Shown here piece after piece: positions 1-6,428 of a DNA stretch of 7,434 nucleotides. Position 1 is the first letter of the stretch, and each line of letters starts with the position of its first letter. The stretch is from positions 1-7,434 of the forward strand of contig JADGGV010000197.1 in NCBI GenBank assembly GCA_019689775.1, written 5' to 3'. The position numbers were made by a program, and so were the translations under genes. Origin of the DNA: Gemmatimonadota bacterium (GTDB lineage: Bacteria > Gemmatimonadota > Gemmatimonadetes > Longimicrobiales > RSA9). A model generated the notes under the pieces. That model saw only the letters and a list, made by a program, of their open reading frames with translations. It was not told the DNA's origin and did no database searches.

Positions 1-1
1 C

Positions 2-661
2 TTGTCTCGTGGGCTGGTATATGGGTATATGGTAGCGAGGCGGGCGGGCCCCGTCGAGATCGTGGCGGTCACGAAGGGGCACCCGCCCGACGCGGCCGCC
101 GCGGCGCTCGAGCTGGGCCTGCGGCGGCTGGGCGAGAACCGGGTGCAGGAGCTGGAGGCGAAGGTCGCCGCGATCGGGCGCGAGACGGCGGAGTGGCACC
201 TGATCGGCCACCTCCAGCGCAACAAGGTGCGCCGGGCGCTCCCGCTCTTCGACCTGATCGAGTCGGTCGACTCGTTGCGGCTGGCGCGCGAGCTGTCGGC
301 GGAGGCGGAGCGGAGCGGGCGCGAGGTGCGCGCGCTGGTGCAGGTGAACACGTCCGGCGAGGCGACGAAGGGCGGGTTCTCCCGCGACGAGGCGCTCGAC
401 GGCGTCGCCTCCGTGGCGGCGCTGCCGCACATCCGCGTGCTGGGGCTGATGACCATGGCGCCGCTGACGGACGACGAGGCGCTGATCCGGCGCACGTTCG
501 CGCGGGCGCGGGAGCTGTTCGAGCGCTGCGCCCGGGAGGTCCCGGGCTTCGAGGCGCAGCACCTCTCGATGGGCATGTCCGGCGACTTCGAGATCGCGGT
601 GGAGGAGGGGAGCACGCTGGTCCGGCTCGGCACGATCCTGTTCGGGGAGCGGAAGCCATGA
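2..661 (+). CDS. yggS: YggS/PLPBP-family pyridoxal phosphate homeostasis protein, 5'-truncated
   Basis: This is a PLP-binding, single-domain TIM-barrel protein of the YggS/YlmE/PROSC family. The family has no established enzymatic activity and helps balance pyridoxal phosphate and amino-acid pools in the cytoplasm. The visible motifs run in the family's order: AVTKG with the PLP-binding lysine (codon at 74-76), LGENRVQE, WHLIGHLQRNKV, SVDS, QVNTSGEATKGG, GLMTMAP, and a C-terminal LSMGMSGDFEIAVEEGSTLVRLGT phosphate-binding segment. Family members usually have some 25 residues before the lysine strand, including an ARRAGR-like helix. Here only RRAG (from about position 38) looks native. The codons before it fall in the adapter-like block, so the TTG at 2 and ATG at 29 are not credible starts. 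The true start lies outside the window. The stop overlaps the divIVA start (ATGA), which implies translational coupling. In Firmicutes the orthologue also lies upstream of divIVA. Confidence 0.93.
   Translation: MSRGLVYGYMVARRAGPVEIVAVTKGHPPDAAAAALELGLRRLGENRVQELEAKVAAIGRETAEWHLIGHLQRNKVRRALPLFDLIESVDSLRLARELSAEAERSGREVRALVQVNTSGEATKGGFSRDEALDGVASVAALPHIRVLGLMTMAPLTDDEALIRRTFARARELFERCAREVPGFEAQHLSMGMSGDFEIAVEEGSTLVRLGTILFGERKP
4..37 (+). other. Probable Nextera Read 2 adapter remnant at contig edge
   Basis: The first 12 bases of this stretch (GTCTCGTGGGCT) are identical to the start of the 34-base Illumina Nextera Read 2 transposase adapter. The remaining 22 align without gaps with 13 matches, so 25 of 34 agree. 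The block is clearly poorer in G+C than everything after it and contains a gtatatgg doublet. Immediately downstream the frame becomes a normal YggS sequence that lacks its N-terminal helix. I infer an untrimmed, error-rich adapter at a contig end rather than genomic DNA. The adapter sequence is recalled, not looked up. Confidence 0.8.
644..649 (+). promoter_or_regulatory. Ribosome binding site for divIVA
   Basis: GGGGAG lies 8 bases before the ATG at 658, inside the end of yggS. It supports the start at 658 rather than the much earlier in-frame ATG at 193, because everything between those positions lies within yggS in another frame and resembles nothing known. Confidence 0.6.
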
Positions 662-1281
662 TCGACCTGACGCCACTCGAGGTACGGAAGAAGAAGGGCG
701 ACTTCCGGCGCGGGCTGCGGGGGTACGAGGCGGACGAGGTCGATTCGTTCCTGGACCTCGTCGCGGACCGGCTCGAGGAGCTGGTGCGGGAGAACCGGGC
801 GCTCCAGGAAAGCGTGCGGCGCACCGAGGAGCAGGTGGCGGAGTACCGCGAGCGGGAGAAGGCGCTGACGGAGGCGCTCGTCTCGGCGCAGGAGTTCCGG
901 GAGCGGGCGATGGAGCAGGCGGAGCGCGAGGCGGAGCTGCGGCTGCGCGAGGCGGAGGCGGACGCGGCGCGGCTGCGGGCCGAGGCGCAGCGCGAGCTGG
1001 CGCGGGAGGAGGAGGGGTTGCGTCGCATCCGGGCGCGTCGCGTCCAGCTCATGGAGAGCTTCCGCGCGTTCCTGGAGCGGGAGCTGGCCGAGGTGACGCA
1101 CGAGATCGAGGCGCTCCATCGCCAGGAGGAGCCGGGGCTGGCGGGGATGCGGCGCGCGGACGAGCGCCAGCCGTACGGGATGCTCGAGGGTCAGGACGAG
1201 GCGCCGTCGGAGCTGGGGCGGCGAGGCCGCACCGCCGGCCCCGCCGCGCGCTTCCCCGAGCTGGTCGAGGAGGAGCCGTGA
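658..1281 (+). CDS. divIVA: DivIVA-domain protein (cell-pole/septum scaffold)
   Basis: A 207-residue coiled-coil protein with a canonical N-terminal DivIVA domain: DLTPLEVRKKKGDFRRGLRGYEADEVDSFLD (residues 3-33). DivIVA proteins bind negatively curved membrane at poles and septa and recruit partners for division or growth. The N-terminal lipid-binding site uses a hydrophobic residue next to Arg, seen here as L20-R21 before G22-Y23. Residues about 32-155 are rich in Glu, Arg, Ala and Leu with heptad character, a long coiled coil. The last 50 or so residues are Gly/Pro/Arg-rich, look disordered and end in an acidic ELVEEEP. Length is within the usual range. It overlaps yggS by ATGA and the phosphorylase gene by GTGA. 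The domain call is firm; which partners it recruits cannot be read from the sequence. Confidence 0.95.
   Translation: MIDLTPLEVRKKKGDFRRGLRGYEADEVDSFLDLVADRLEELVRENRALQESVRRTEEQVAEYREREKALTEALVSAQEFRERAMEQAEREAELRLREAEADAARLRAEAQRELAREEEGLRRIRARRVQLMESFRAFLERELAEVTHEIEALHRQEEPGLAGMRRADERQPYGMLEGQDEAPSELGRRGRTAGPAARFPELVEEEP
1268..1273 (+). promoter_or_regulatory. Strong Shine-Dalgarno for the GTG-started phosphorylase
   Basis: AGGAGG, within a GAGGAGGAG run in the last codons of divIVA, ends 4 bases before the GTG at 1278. It is the best ribosome binding site in the window and fixes the GTG start, which overlaps the divIVA stop as GTGA. Confidence 0.7.
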
Positions 1282-2126
1282 TCCTCCCGGCGGAGGAGCA
1301 GCGCGCGCGCCTGAGCGCCGCCGTGGCCGCGATCCGCGCGCGCACGGCGCTCGTCCCGGAGGTCGCGATCATCCTCGGCACCGGGCTGGGCGCGCTCGCC
1401 GACGAGATCGACGTCGAGACGGCGATCCCGTACGAGGAGCTCCCGCACTTCCCGCTCTCGACGGTGGAGACGCACACCGGGCGGCTGCTCTTCGGCCGGC
1501 TCGGCGGCCGTAGCGTCGCCGCGATGCAGGGGCGCTTCCACCGCTACGAGGGGTACTCGCTCCAGGAAGTGACGTTCCCGGTCCGGGTGCTGCGCCTGCT
1601 GGGCGCCGAGACGCTGCTGGTCTCGAACGCGGCGGGCGGGATGAACCCGCTCTGGGACCCGGGCGACCTGGTGCTGATCGACGACCACATCAACCTGCTG
1701 GGCGAGAATCCGCTCACGGGGCCGAACCTCGACGAGCTCGGGCCGCGCTTCCCGGACATGTCCGAGCCGTACGACCGACAGCTCCAGGCGCTCGCGGAGG
1801 CGGTCGCGCTGGAGCTGGGCATCCCGCTGCGGCGCGGCGTCTACGTCGCCGTGGCGGGACCGAACCTCGAGACGCGTGCGGAGTACCGCATGCTGCGCGG
1901 CCTCGGCGCCGACGTCGTGGGGATGAGCACGGTGCCCGAGGTGATCGTGGCGCGGCACGCCGGGATGCGCGTGCTCGGCGTGAGCATCATCACGGACGCG
2001 TGCCTGCCGGACGCGCTCGAGCCGGTCGACATCCAGACGATCATCCGCACGGCGGGCGAGGCCGAGCCGAAGCTGACGCGGCTCTTCCGCACGCTGGTCG
2101 AGCGGCTGCCGCCGCGGCCGGCCTGA
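1278..2126 (+). CDS. punA: Purine nucleoside phosphorylase (trimeric PNP/MTAP family)
   Basis: Phosphorolyses purine (deoxy)ribonucleosides to free base and (deoxy)ribose-1-phosphate in purine salvage. The 282 residues are typical for the trimeric PNP/MTAP family. Against the human PNP sequence as I recall it, phosphate-site residues are G34-T35-G36 (Ser33 in human), H66, R86 and H88 (in MQGRFHRYEGY). SNAAGG (116-121) and GPNLET (194-199) with base-binding Glu198 follow, then VGMSTVPEVIVARH (214-227) with M216 and S217. Human Asn243, which contacts the purine 6-position, is Asp240 here, in SIITDACLPD. Human Phe200 is Leu197. Retained Glu198 argues for PNP rather than true MTAP, but T35 and D240 are MTAP-like, so 6-aminopurine nucleosides such as adenosine may be accepted. 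That is inference. The GTG start is supported by AGGAGG and a 4-bp overlap with divIVA. A phosphorylase gene is not part of the Firmicute version of this cluster as I know it. Confidence 0.94.
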   Translation: MILPAEEQRARLSAAVAAIRARTALVPEVAIILGTGLGALADEIDVETAIPYEELPHFPLSTVETHTGRLLFGRLGGRSVAAMQGRFHRYEGYSLQEVTFPVRVLRLLGAETLLVSNAAGGMNPLWDPGDLVLIDDHINLLGENPLTGPNLDELGPRFPDMSEPYDRQLQALAEAVALELGIPLRRGVYVAVAGPNLETRAEYRMLRGLGADVVGMSTVPEVIVARHAGMRVLGVSIITDACLPDALEPVDIQTIIRTAGEAEPKLTRLFRTLVERLPPRPA

Positions 2127-2310
2127 CCGGGCCTGCGAACCCCGAACCAATCCGGCGAGGCGGCGTGCCGCCCGACGTCGGCGACCCGCGGCTGGCGCGA
2201 CGCGCCGGACGGGCGGCCGGGGCGAGGCGTGTGTCGCCCGCCCGCGCCCGGAGCCGAACCGAACGAGACGGGCGGCCCTACGCCCCCGATGCCATGGACG
2301 AGGCCATACG
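2127..2310. other. Intergenic region before ileS, weak hairpins only
   Basis: This 184-bp stretch is the only real gap between genes and the natural place for an ileS promoter or leader. I see two small inverted repeats: GGGCGA (2220-2225) pairs with TCGCCC (2234-2239) around an 8-base loop, and GGCGCGACGCGCC (2194-2206) is a near-palindrome. Neither is followed by a T-run, so neither is an intrinsic terminator. There is no recognisable TTGACA/TATAAT pair and no T-box antiterminator core (GGTGGNACCGCG type), which one might expect before an aminoacyl-tRNA synthetase gene. The ATG at 2294 opens a six-codon frame that ends on the ileS start codon. Confidence 0.5.
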
Positions 2311-2314
2311 ATGA
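2294..2314 (+). other. Possible minigene M-D-E-A-I-R overlapping the ileS start
   Basis: ATG at 2294 followed by GAC GAG GCC ATA CGA and TGA at 2312-2314, so its stop overlaps the ileS ATG in an ATGA junction. Its isoleucine codon is ATA; all other ATA strings that I find after the adapter-like block are out of frame in their genes. No convincing ribosome binding site precedes it. It may be chance; it is recorded because the position and codon are suggestive for a synthetase that charges isoleucine. Confidence 0.15.
2300..2303 (+). promoter_or_regulatory. Shine-Dalgarno for ileS
   Basis: GAGG within GGACGAGG ends 7 bases before the ATG at 2311. It supports this start, which also gives the usual IleRS N-terminus. 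Confidence 0.5.
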
Positions 2315-5300
2315 AGCGGTACCCCGACTTCCCCGCGAGCGCCGTCGAGCTGGAGCAGAGCCTCCTGGCGAAGTGGAGCGAGGAGGAGCTGTTCCGGCGG
2401 ACGCTCGAGGCGCGTGAGGGCGCGCCCGAGTGGGTGTTCTACGAGGGGCCGCCGACGGCCAACGGGCGCCCCGGCATCCACCACGTGCTGAGCCGGACGC
2501 TCAAGGACGTGATGTGCCGCTACCGCACGATGCGCGGCTACCACGTGACGCGCATTGCCGGCTGGGACACGCACGGCCTGCCGGTCGAGATCGAGGCGGA
2601 GAAGAAGCTGGGGATCAGCGGGAAGCGCGAGATCGAGGAGATCGGCGTCGCCCGCTTCAACGAGGTCTGCCGCGAGAGCGTCTTCACGTACAAGGAGGAG
2701 TGGGAGCGCTTCTCCGAGCGGATCGCCTACTGGCTCGACTACTCGCACCCGTACGTGACGTACCACCCCGAGTACGTCGAGAGCGTGTGGTGGATCGTCA
2801 AGCAGCTCGCGAACAAGGGGTTGCTCTACCGCGGCTACAAGACCGTACCTTATTGTCCGCGCTGCGGCACGGCGCTCTCCTCGCACGAGGTCGCGCAGGG
2901 CTACGAGGAGGTCAGGGACCCGTCGCTCTATTTCGTTGCGCCGGTCGAGGACGCGGCCGGGCGGCTCGACCCGGAGCGCGCGTTCCTGGTCTGGACGACG
3001 ACGCCGTGGACGCTCCCCTCGAACGTCGCGCTCGCCGTCGACCCCGAGCTGGACTACGTCGAGGTCGCGCGCGACGGCCGCCGCTACATCCTGGCCGGGG
3101 CGCGCGTGCCGGCGCTCTTCGGCGAGGATGCGAACATCGTCGCGCGGCTGAAGGGGCGCGACCTGCTCGGGATGCGCTACCGGCGGCCGTTCGACCTCGT
3201 GCAGCTCGACGGCCCGGGCGCCATTGGCGCCGAGCGCACGCCGAACGCCTGGAGCGTGCTCCCCGGCGACTTCGTCACCGCCGAGGACGGCACCGGGATC
3301 GTGCACCTCGCGCCCGCCTTCGGCGCGGACGACTTCGCCATGGGGCAGAAGTACGACCTGCCGATGCTCCGCCCGGTCGACGACGCCGGCCGCTTCCTCC
3401 CCGAGATCCCGCTCGTCGGCGGCGTCTTCGTCAAGGCGGCGGACGAGGGGCTCGTCGAGGCGCTTCAGCAGCGCGAGCTCGTCTTCCGCTACGCCCTCGA
3501 GGAGCACTCGTACCCCCACTGCTGGCGCTGCTCGAGCCCGCTCCTCTACATGGCCCGCGAGACGTGGTACGCGCGCACCACGTCGGTCAAGGAGCAGATG
3601 CTCGCGAACAACGCGCACGTGGCGTGGCGCCCGCCGGAGGTGGGCTCGGGCCGCTTCGGCGAGTGGCTGGAGGGGAACGTCGACTGGGCGCTCTCGCGCG
3701 ACCGCTACTGGGGGACGCCGCTCCCGATCTGGGTCTGCGACCGCGATCCCGCGCACACCGAGGTGATCGAGTCGTTCCGGCAGCTCGCCGTGCGCGCCGG
3801 CGCGCTGCCGGAGCCGTTCGACCCGCACAAGCCGTTCATCGACGAGATCGCGTTCGCCTGCGCGCAGTGCGACGGCACCATGCGCCGCACGCCGGAGGTC
3901 ATCGACGTCTGGTTCGACTCCGGCGCGATGCCGTACGCGCAGTGGCACTACCCGTTCGAGCACCGCGAGGAGTGGAGCCGGCACTTCCCGGCGGACTTCA
4001 TCTGCGAGGGCGTCGACCAGACGCGCGGCTGGTTCTACTCGCTCATGGCCATCGCCACCATGCTCGGCGACGGGCCGCCGTACCGGAACGTGATCGTCAA
4101 CGACCTGATCCTGGACGCGCAGGGGCAGAAGATGTCCAAGTCCCGCGGGAACGTGGTGGACCCGTGGGACGCGATCGCCGAGTTCGGCGCCGATGCCATC
4201 CGCTGGTACCTGCTCACGGTCAGCCAGCCGTGGGTGCCGAAGCGCTTCGATCCGGCGGCGCTCGGCGAGGCGGCGCGGCGCGTCTTCGACACGCTCGCCA
4301 ACACGTACCGCTTCTTCGCGCTGTACGCGAACCTCGAGGACTGGCGGCCGTCGGACGCGGACCCCGAGCCGGAGCGGCGCTCCGTGCTCGACCGCTGGAT
4401 CCTCTCGCGGCTGGCCACGCTCGTGGCCACGGCCCGCGCCGCGCTCGACGACTACGACGTCACGCGCGCCGCCCGCGCCGTCGGCGACTTCGTCGTCGAC
4501 GACCTCTCGAACTGGTACATCCGCCGGAGCCGCGACCGCTTCTGGGGGAGCGCCGACGAGGCGGGCACGCGCGCGGCGTTCCGCACGCTGCACGACGTGC
4601 TGGCGACGACGGCCGCGCTGCTCGCGCCGTTCACGCCGTTCCTGGCGGACTGGTTCCACCGCGCGCTGACCGGCGCGAGCGTGCACCTGGCCGACTTCCC
4701 GACCACGCCCGCCTCGCTCCGGGACGAGGCGCTCGACGACGGCATGGCGCACGTGCGCGTGCTCGCCCGCCTCGGCCGCGCCGCGCGCGAGACCGTGAAG
4801 GTGCGCGTGCGCCAGCCGCTGCGCACGCTCTACGCGGTCGTGCCCGGCGGCGCGCGCCCGTCCGAGGAGCTGCTCGAGGTGCTCCGCGACGAGCTGAACG
4901 TCAAGGAGGTGCGCTTCCTCGACGCCGCCGAGGAGCTGGTCGCGCTGCGGGCGACGCCGAACTTCCGCGTGCTCGGCCCGCGCTTCGGCGGCCGGACGCA
5001 ACAGGCCGCGGCGCTCATCCGCGCGCTCCCGGGCGAGGCGCTGGCGGCGTTCCGGCGCGGCGAGCCGACGGCGATCGAGCTGGACGGCGAGCGCTTCGAG
5101 CTGCGCCCCGACGAGCTGACCGTCGTCGAGGAGGCGCGCGGCGACCTCGTCGTCGAGATGGACGAAGGGTACACCGTCGCCCTCGATCCGACGCTCGACG
5201 AGGCGCTGCGGGCGGAGGGGCTGGCACGCGAGCTGGTCAGCCGGGTACAGCGCCTCCGCCGCGACAGCGGATTGCACGTCAGCGACCGCATCCGCCTCGG

Positions 5301-5484
5301 CGTCTTCGGCGGCGCCGAGGTCGTGGCCGTCGCTCACACGTTCCAGGACTACATCGGTGGCGAGACGCTGGCTCTCGAGCTGGAGACCGGCGCCGAGCCG
5401 GCCGACGCCGGCCGCTACACGGCGCTCCAGGACGTGGAGCTCGACGGCCTCGACGCACGCATCGGCCTGGCCAAGATCCACTGA
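2311..5484 (+). CDS. ileS: Isoleucyl-tRNA synthetase, type 2 (eukaryotic-like), GIHH variant
   Basis: Class I synthetase charging tRNA-Ile in the cytoplasm; 1057 residues, normal for IleRS type 2. In order: a Rossmann catalytic domain whose HIGH motif reads G55-I56-H57-H58 (first and third positions swapped) after GPPTANGRP; GWDTHGLPVEIE; a zinc site from C182/C185 plus C404/C407; an editing domain with WTTTPWTLPSN (228-238) and HLAPAFGADD (332-341) that hydrolyses Val-tRNA-Ile; WGTPLPIW (467-474); a second zinc region (C476, C517, C520) in which the usual second Cys is replaced (D479, with H482 nearby); DVWFDSG (532-538); KMSKS (607-611); an anticodon-binding helical domain with NWYIRRSRDRFW (from 734); and a C-terminal DUF5915-like domain with LARELVSRVQRLRRDSGLHVSDRI. 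All catalytic parts are present, so it should be active. Type 2 enzymes are poorly sensitive to mupirocin, and the swapped motif is linked to stronger resistance. It is followed after 12 bp by the TraR/DksA gene. Confidence 0.97.
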   Translation: MKRYPDFPASAVELEQSLLAKWSEEELFRRTLEAREGAPEWVFYEGPPTANGRPGIHHVLSRTLKDVMCRYRTMRGYHVTRIAGWDTHGLPVEIEAEKKLGISGKREIEEIGVARFNEVCRESVFTYKEEWERFSERIAYWLDYSHPYVTYHPEYVESVWWIVKQLANKGLLYRGYKTVPYCPRCGTALSSHEVAQGYEEVRDPSLYFVAPVEDAAGRLDPERAFLVWTTTPWTLPSNVALAVDPELDYVEVARDGRRYILAGARVPALFGEDANIVARLKGRDLLGMRYRRPFDLVQLDGPGAIGAERTPNAWSVLPGDFVTAEDGTGIVHLAPAFGADDFAMGQKYDLPMLRPVDDAGRFLPEIPLVGGVFVKAADEGLVEALQQRELVFRYALEEHSYPHCWRCSSPLLYMARETWYARTTSVKEQMLANNAHVAWRPPEVGSGRFGEWLEGNVDWALSRDRYWGTPLPIWVCDRDPAHTEVIESFRQLAVRAGALPEPFDPHKPFIDEIAFACAQCDGTMRRTPEVIDVWFDSGAMPYAQWHYPFEHREEWSRHFPADFICEGVDQTRGWFYSLMAIATMLGDGPPYRNVIVNDLILDAQGQKMSKSRGNVVDPWDAIAEFGADAIRWYLLTVSQPWVPKRFDPAALGEAARRVFDTLANTYRFFALYANLEDWRPSDADPEPERRSVLDRWILSRLATLVATARAALDDYDVTRAARAVGDFVVDDLSNWYIRRSRDRFWGSADEAGTRAAFRTLHDVLATTAALLAPFTPFLADWFHRALTGASVHLADFPTTPASLRDEALDDGMAHVRVLARLGRAARETVKVRVRQPLRTLYAVVPGGARPSEELLEVLRDELNVKEVRFLDAAEELVALRATPNFRVLGPRFGGRTQQAAALIRALPGEALAAFRRGEPTAIELDGERFELRPDELTVVEEARGDLVVEMDEGYTVALDPTLDEALRAEGLARELVSRVQRLRRDSGLHVSDRIRLGVFGGAEVVAVAHTFQDYIGGETLALELETGAEPADAGRYTALQDVELDGLDARIGLAKIH

Positions 5485-5496
5485 CCCACGGAACGA

Positions 5497-5880
5497 ATGG
5501 CGTACACGACGGAACAACTCGAGCACCTGGAGGCCCGGCTCCTGCAGGAGCGGCGCCGGGTGCTCAGGAAGCTGGCACGCTTCGGCGAGGACTTCCTCGA
5601 TAGCGACAAGGGCTCGGACGGCGACCTGTCGGCATTCTCCTTCCATATGGCCGATCAGGGGACCGACGCCATGGAGCGCGAGAAGGCGTTCCTGTTCGCG
5701 AGCGAGGAGGGGCGCATGCTGAGTGCGATCGACGCCGCGCTCCGGCGGCTCTACCGCACACCGTCCGAGTTCGGCATGTGCGCGTCCTGCGGCGCGGAGA
5801 TCGGCTTCGTCCGGCTGGACGCGATTCCGCACGCGGAGCTCTGCATCGACTGTAAGACCATGGAAGAGACGCTGACATGA
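5497..5880 (+). CDS. TraR/DksA-family C4 zinc-finger protein (YlyA-like position)
   Basis: A 127-residue protein with an N-terminal coiled-coil region and a C-terminal zinc finger, C95-x2-C98-x17-C116-x2-C119 (CASCGAEIGFVRLDAIPHAELCIDC), the signature of TraR/DksA proteins. Family members such as E. coli DksA insert a coiled coil into the RNA polymerase secondary channel and alter initiation at rRNA and stress promoters with ppGpp. The tip segment here is ADQGTDAMEREK (52-63). Aligned without gaps from the first zinc Cys, the DksA tip motif DxxDxA is not reproduced: Gly55 and Asp57 fall at the second Asp and the Ala. A DksA-like mechanism is therefore uncertain. The ATG at 5497 has only a weak GGAA upstream, 12 bp after ileS, so translation probably depends on coupling. 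Its stop overlaps the lspA start (ATGA). B. subtilis ylyA, also a DksA-like gene, lies at the same place between ileS and lspA. Confidence 0.93.
   Translation: MAYTTEQLEHLEARLLQERRRVLRKLARFGEDFLDSDKGSDGDLSAFSFHMADQGTDAMEREKAFLFASEEGRMLSAIDAALRRLYRTPSEFGMCASCGAEIGFVRLDAIPHAELCIDCKTMEETLT
5862..5868 (+). promoter_or_regulatory. Shine-Dalgarno for lspA
   Basis: GGAAGAG ends 8 bases before the ATG at 5877, within the last codons of the TraR/DksA gene. It supports the ATGA-overlap start even though it gives lspA a longer cytoplasmic N-terminus than usual. Confidence 0.5.
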
Positions 5881-6428
5881 ACGGTGTGACGGACGCGGGA
5901 GCGCAGGACGAGCGCGGTGTCGCGCGCTCGTGGGATGGCGGGAAGGTGCCGCTCCTGGCCGGCGTGGTGCTCGCAGTGGTGCTCGTCGACTACGTGACCA
6001 AGCTGCTGGTGCTGCGCACGTTCCGCCCCTACCAGCAGGTCGACGTGATCGGCGACTACCTGCGGCTGACGTTCATCGAGAACCCAGGCGCGGCGTTCGG
6101 CATCCACCTCGGGCCGCACTCGCGCATCATCTTCCTGCTGCTCTCGGTCGTGGCGCTCGGCGCGCTCGCCGCGCTCTACTGGGCCACGCCGATCGCCGAC
6201 CGCGTCCGACTGACCGCGATCGCGCTGATCTGCGGCGGCGCGCTCGGCAATCTCGTCGACCGCGTGCGCTCGCACCGCGGCGTCGTCGACTTCCTCGACG
6301 TCGGCATCGGCGACCTGCGCTGGCCGATCTTCAACGTCGCCGACATCGCCGTGACCACCGGCGCGATCCTGCTCGCGCTCTCGCTCTGGAACGAGGAGCG
6401 GCGGAGTGACCGACGCTCCGCGCCCTGA
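5877..6428 (+). CDS. lspA: Lipoprotein signal peptidase (signal peptidase II)
   Basis: Inner-membrane aspartyl protease that removes the signal peptide from diacylglyceryl-modified prolipoproteins (the target of globomycin). The 183 residues fit the family, with about 22 extra polar residues before the first membrane segment. Four hydrophobic segments are visible at about 24-46, 83-101, 110-127 and 153-171. Conserved blocks are present: VDYVTK (37-42, Asp38), FIENPGAAFG (66-75), GGALGNLVDR (120-129), VVDF with catalytic Asp138, and FNVADIAVTTGA with catalytic Asp156. The C-terminus is short and basic. The gene overlaps the TraR/DksA gene by 4 bp and the following rluD-family gene by 23 bp, so it sits inside a coupled operon. 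All catalytic residues are in place and I see no sign of damage. Confidence 0.96.
   Translation: MNGVTDAGAQDERGVARSWDGGKVPLLAGVVLAVVLVDYVTKLLVLRTFRPYQQVDVIGDYLRLTFIENPGAAFGIHLGPHSRIIFLLLSVVALGALAALYWATPIADRVRLTAIALICGGALGNLVDRVRSHRGVVDFLDVGIGDLRWPIFNVADIAVTTGAILLALSLWNEERRSDRRSAP
6393..6398 (+). promoter_or_regulatory. Shine-Dalgarno for the rluD-family gene
   Basis: GAGGAG lies 7 bases before the GTG at 6406, inside the end of lspA. It supports this GTG start despite the 23-bp overlap with lspA. Confidence 0.6.

Noticed and set aside
16..34. Tandem gtatatgg doublet looking like a small repeat or an A+T-rich promoter element
   Set aside because: It is better explained as the error-containing second half of the adapter (AGATGTGTATAAG region) than as a genomic repeat or -10 box.
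193..657. Upstream extension of divIVA to the in-frame ATG at 193
   Set aside because: The extra 155 residues are Arg/Gly/Ala-rich shadow sequence of yggS, while ATG 658 has a good ribosome binding site and gives the standard DivIVA N-terminus.
1278..2126. Annotating the phosphorylase as MTAP because of Asp240 and Thr35
   Set aside because: Glu198 in GPNLET and the surrounding PNP-type residues are retained, whereas MTAP has a different sequence there. PNP with possibly widened specificity is the safer call.
1191..2150. A 319-codon minus-strand frame opposite the phosphorylase gene, and similar frames opposite yggS/divIVA and lspA/rluD
   Set aside because: Same compositional artefact: no recognisable domains, full overlap with firmly identified genes.
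2127..2310. A T-box riboswitch or intrinsic terminator before ileS
   Set aside because: No T-box core, no specifier-loop architecture that I can find, and no stem followed by a T-run. The 6-bp hairpin at 2220-2239 is expected in such GC-rich sequence.
2430..5603. A second 1057-codon frame on the + strand, overlapping ileS
   Set aside because: Arg/Ala/Gly/Pro-rich translation with no motifs; a by-product of codon bias in ileS.
2278..5832. An open frame of 1184 codons on the minus strand, antisense to ileS and the TraR/DksA gene
   Set aside because: It is low-complexity, dominated by Arg, Ala, Val, Glu and Asp, and matches no family I know. In very GC-rich genes the complementary frame with third-position G/C is poor in stops, so long antisense frames arise automatically. 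The + strand has unmistakable IleRS.
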